In this document: positions 15,936 to 16,245 of the stretch, piece by piece
Position numbering within the stretch: position 1 is the first letter of the stretch
How the letters are laid out: every line of letters begins with the position of its first letter
DNA from: Bacteroidia bacterium
GTDB lineage: Bacteria > Bacteroidota > Bacteroidia > AKYH767-A > OLB10
Direction: 5' to 3'
NCBI GenBank assembly: GCA_025450095.1
Contig: JANWID010000373.1
Coordinates: forward strand, 1-16,245
Length of the DNA: 16,245 nucleotides
The notes under the pieces: generated by a model
Database searches by the model: none
What the model saw: only the letters and a program-made list of their open reading frames with translations
Told to the model about the DNA's origin: nothing
Translations under genes and position numbers: made by a program

Positions 15936-15952
15936 TGACCCCGAAGGGGTCA
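15936..15952. repeat. Hairpin P3, TGACCCC-gaa-GGGGTCA
   Basis: This hairpin has a 7-bp stem and a 3-nt loop. It is oriented opposite to P2, as shown by the flank ATGTTCAT on its right against ATGAACAT on the left of P2. The unit-2 copy is at 16210-16226 and is unchanged. Confidence 0.8.
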
Positions 15953-15987
15953 AATGTTCATAAAAATAAGAGTACTAAAGCGAATAC

Positions 15988-16004
15988 CGACCCTGAAGGG
16001 GTCG
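15988..16004. repeat. Hairpin P4, CGACCC-tgaag-GGGTCG
   Basis: This hairpin has a 6-bp stem and a 5-nt loop and is the exact reverse complement of P1. Its unit-2 counterpart would lie beyond the right edge of the window. Confidence 0.8.
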
Positions 16005-16028
16005 CATATTCTAACGGATGATAATTTC

Positions 16029-16245
16029 TTTGGGTTTTGACCTGTTCCGTGTTTTTTTACATGCGACCCCTTCAGGGTCGGAGACATGATTAGTATCCTG
16101 GTTTATGAACATGTGATCCCTTTGGGATCGGTTTTGAGTAATAAGAGATATTCAGAATACCAGGTTAATATTTAATTCTTTTTTATCTAAAATATTTCAA
16201 TTTGAAAACTGACCCCGAAGGGGTCAAATGTTCATAAAAATAAGA
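16029..16245. repeat. 274-bp tandem repeat, unit 2 (cut by the window edge)
   Basis: The 217 visible bases align without gaps to 15755-15971 with only four substitutions, all within the short stretch from about 16092 to 16133 around hairpin P2. Hairpins P1, P2 and P3 recur at 16064-16080, 16114-16130 and 16210-16226. The near-identity extends through the AT-rich spacers, so the duplication looks recent. Further units may lie to the right. Confidence 0.85.

Larger units (their letters stand above)
15755..16028. repeat. 274-bp tandem repeat, unit 1 (BIME-like)
   Basis: This unit is followed directly by a second copy at a 274-bp period. It holds four short GC-rich hairpins in an otherwise AT-rich background: P1 at 15790-15806, P2 at 15840-15856, P3 at 15936-15952 and P4 at 15988-16004. 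P1 and P4 are exact reverse complements over 21 bp, and P2 and P3 share an inverted flank (ATGAACAT). This organisation resembles bacterial interspersed mosaic elements and REP-type palindromes, which in some genomes are mobilised by RAYT transposases. No transposase is present in the window. Confidence 0.85.

Noticed and set aside
15755..16245. CRISPR array
   Set aside because: The repeat is one 274-bp unit with internal hairpins, not short repeats separated by unique spacers of constant length, and no cas genes are present.

Overview
The window looks like chromosomal DNA from a free-living member of the Bacteroidota. The evidence is three proteins with type IX secretion (T9SS) C-terminal sorting domains of the 'FPNPF/YPNPF ... 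KGIYxYEV ... QKGKxVK' type, signal peptides ending in 'AQ', a Reg_prop/Y_Y_Y sensor kinase paired with a LytTR regulator, AT-rich coding DNA, and no convincing Shine-Dalgarno sequences. The genus cannot be named from what is visible.

Layout. (1) Positions 1-902, minus strand: the N-terminal 300 codons of a secreted LamG-domain protein that runs off the left edge. (2) 903-1353: a divergent intergenic region holding two 15-bp direct repeats that match the published LytTR binding consensus. (3) 1354-5081, plus strand: a translationally coupled two-component pair, a periplasmic beta-propeller sensor histidine kinase (LytS/His_kinase family) followed by its LytTR response regulator. (4) 5111-12600, minus strand: eight genes, all facing back toward the two-component pair. 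They split into an upstream five-gene run (12600 to 7154, gaps of about 16-24 bp) and a downstream three-gene run (7065 to 5111). Each run is preceded by a nearly identical 24-bp promoter-like element. Most products are secreted or membrane proteins of unknown function; two are T9SS cargo with closely related sorting domains. (5) 12787-14772, minus strand: a large T9SS-secreted SBBP-type propeller protein with a PKD domain. (6) 15066-15569, minus strand: a lipoprotein with a VOC (glyoxalase-like) domain. (7) 15755-16245: a 274-bp tandem direct repeat, each unit carrying four GC-rich hairpins in inverted pairs, which resembles a BIME/REP-type palindromic element. It continues past the right edge.

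Working together. The kinase should sense a periplasmic ligand and phosphorylate the LytTR regulator. The repeats upstream of the pair suggest autoregulation, or control of the divergent LamG protein, but that is inference. The five-gene run at 7154-12600 is the best candidate for an uncharacterised system. It encodes a membrane-anchored mostly helical protein, an exported protein, a T9SS-secreted surface protein, a cytoplasmic protein and an exported YD-like repeat protein. No member could be assigned a reaction, so nothing here proves a new system.
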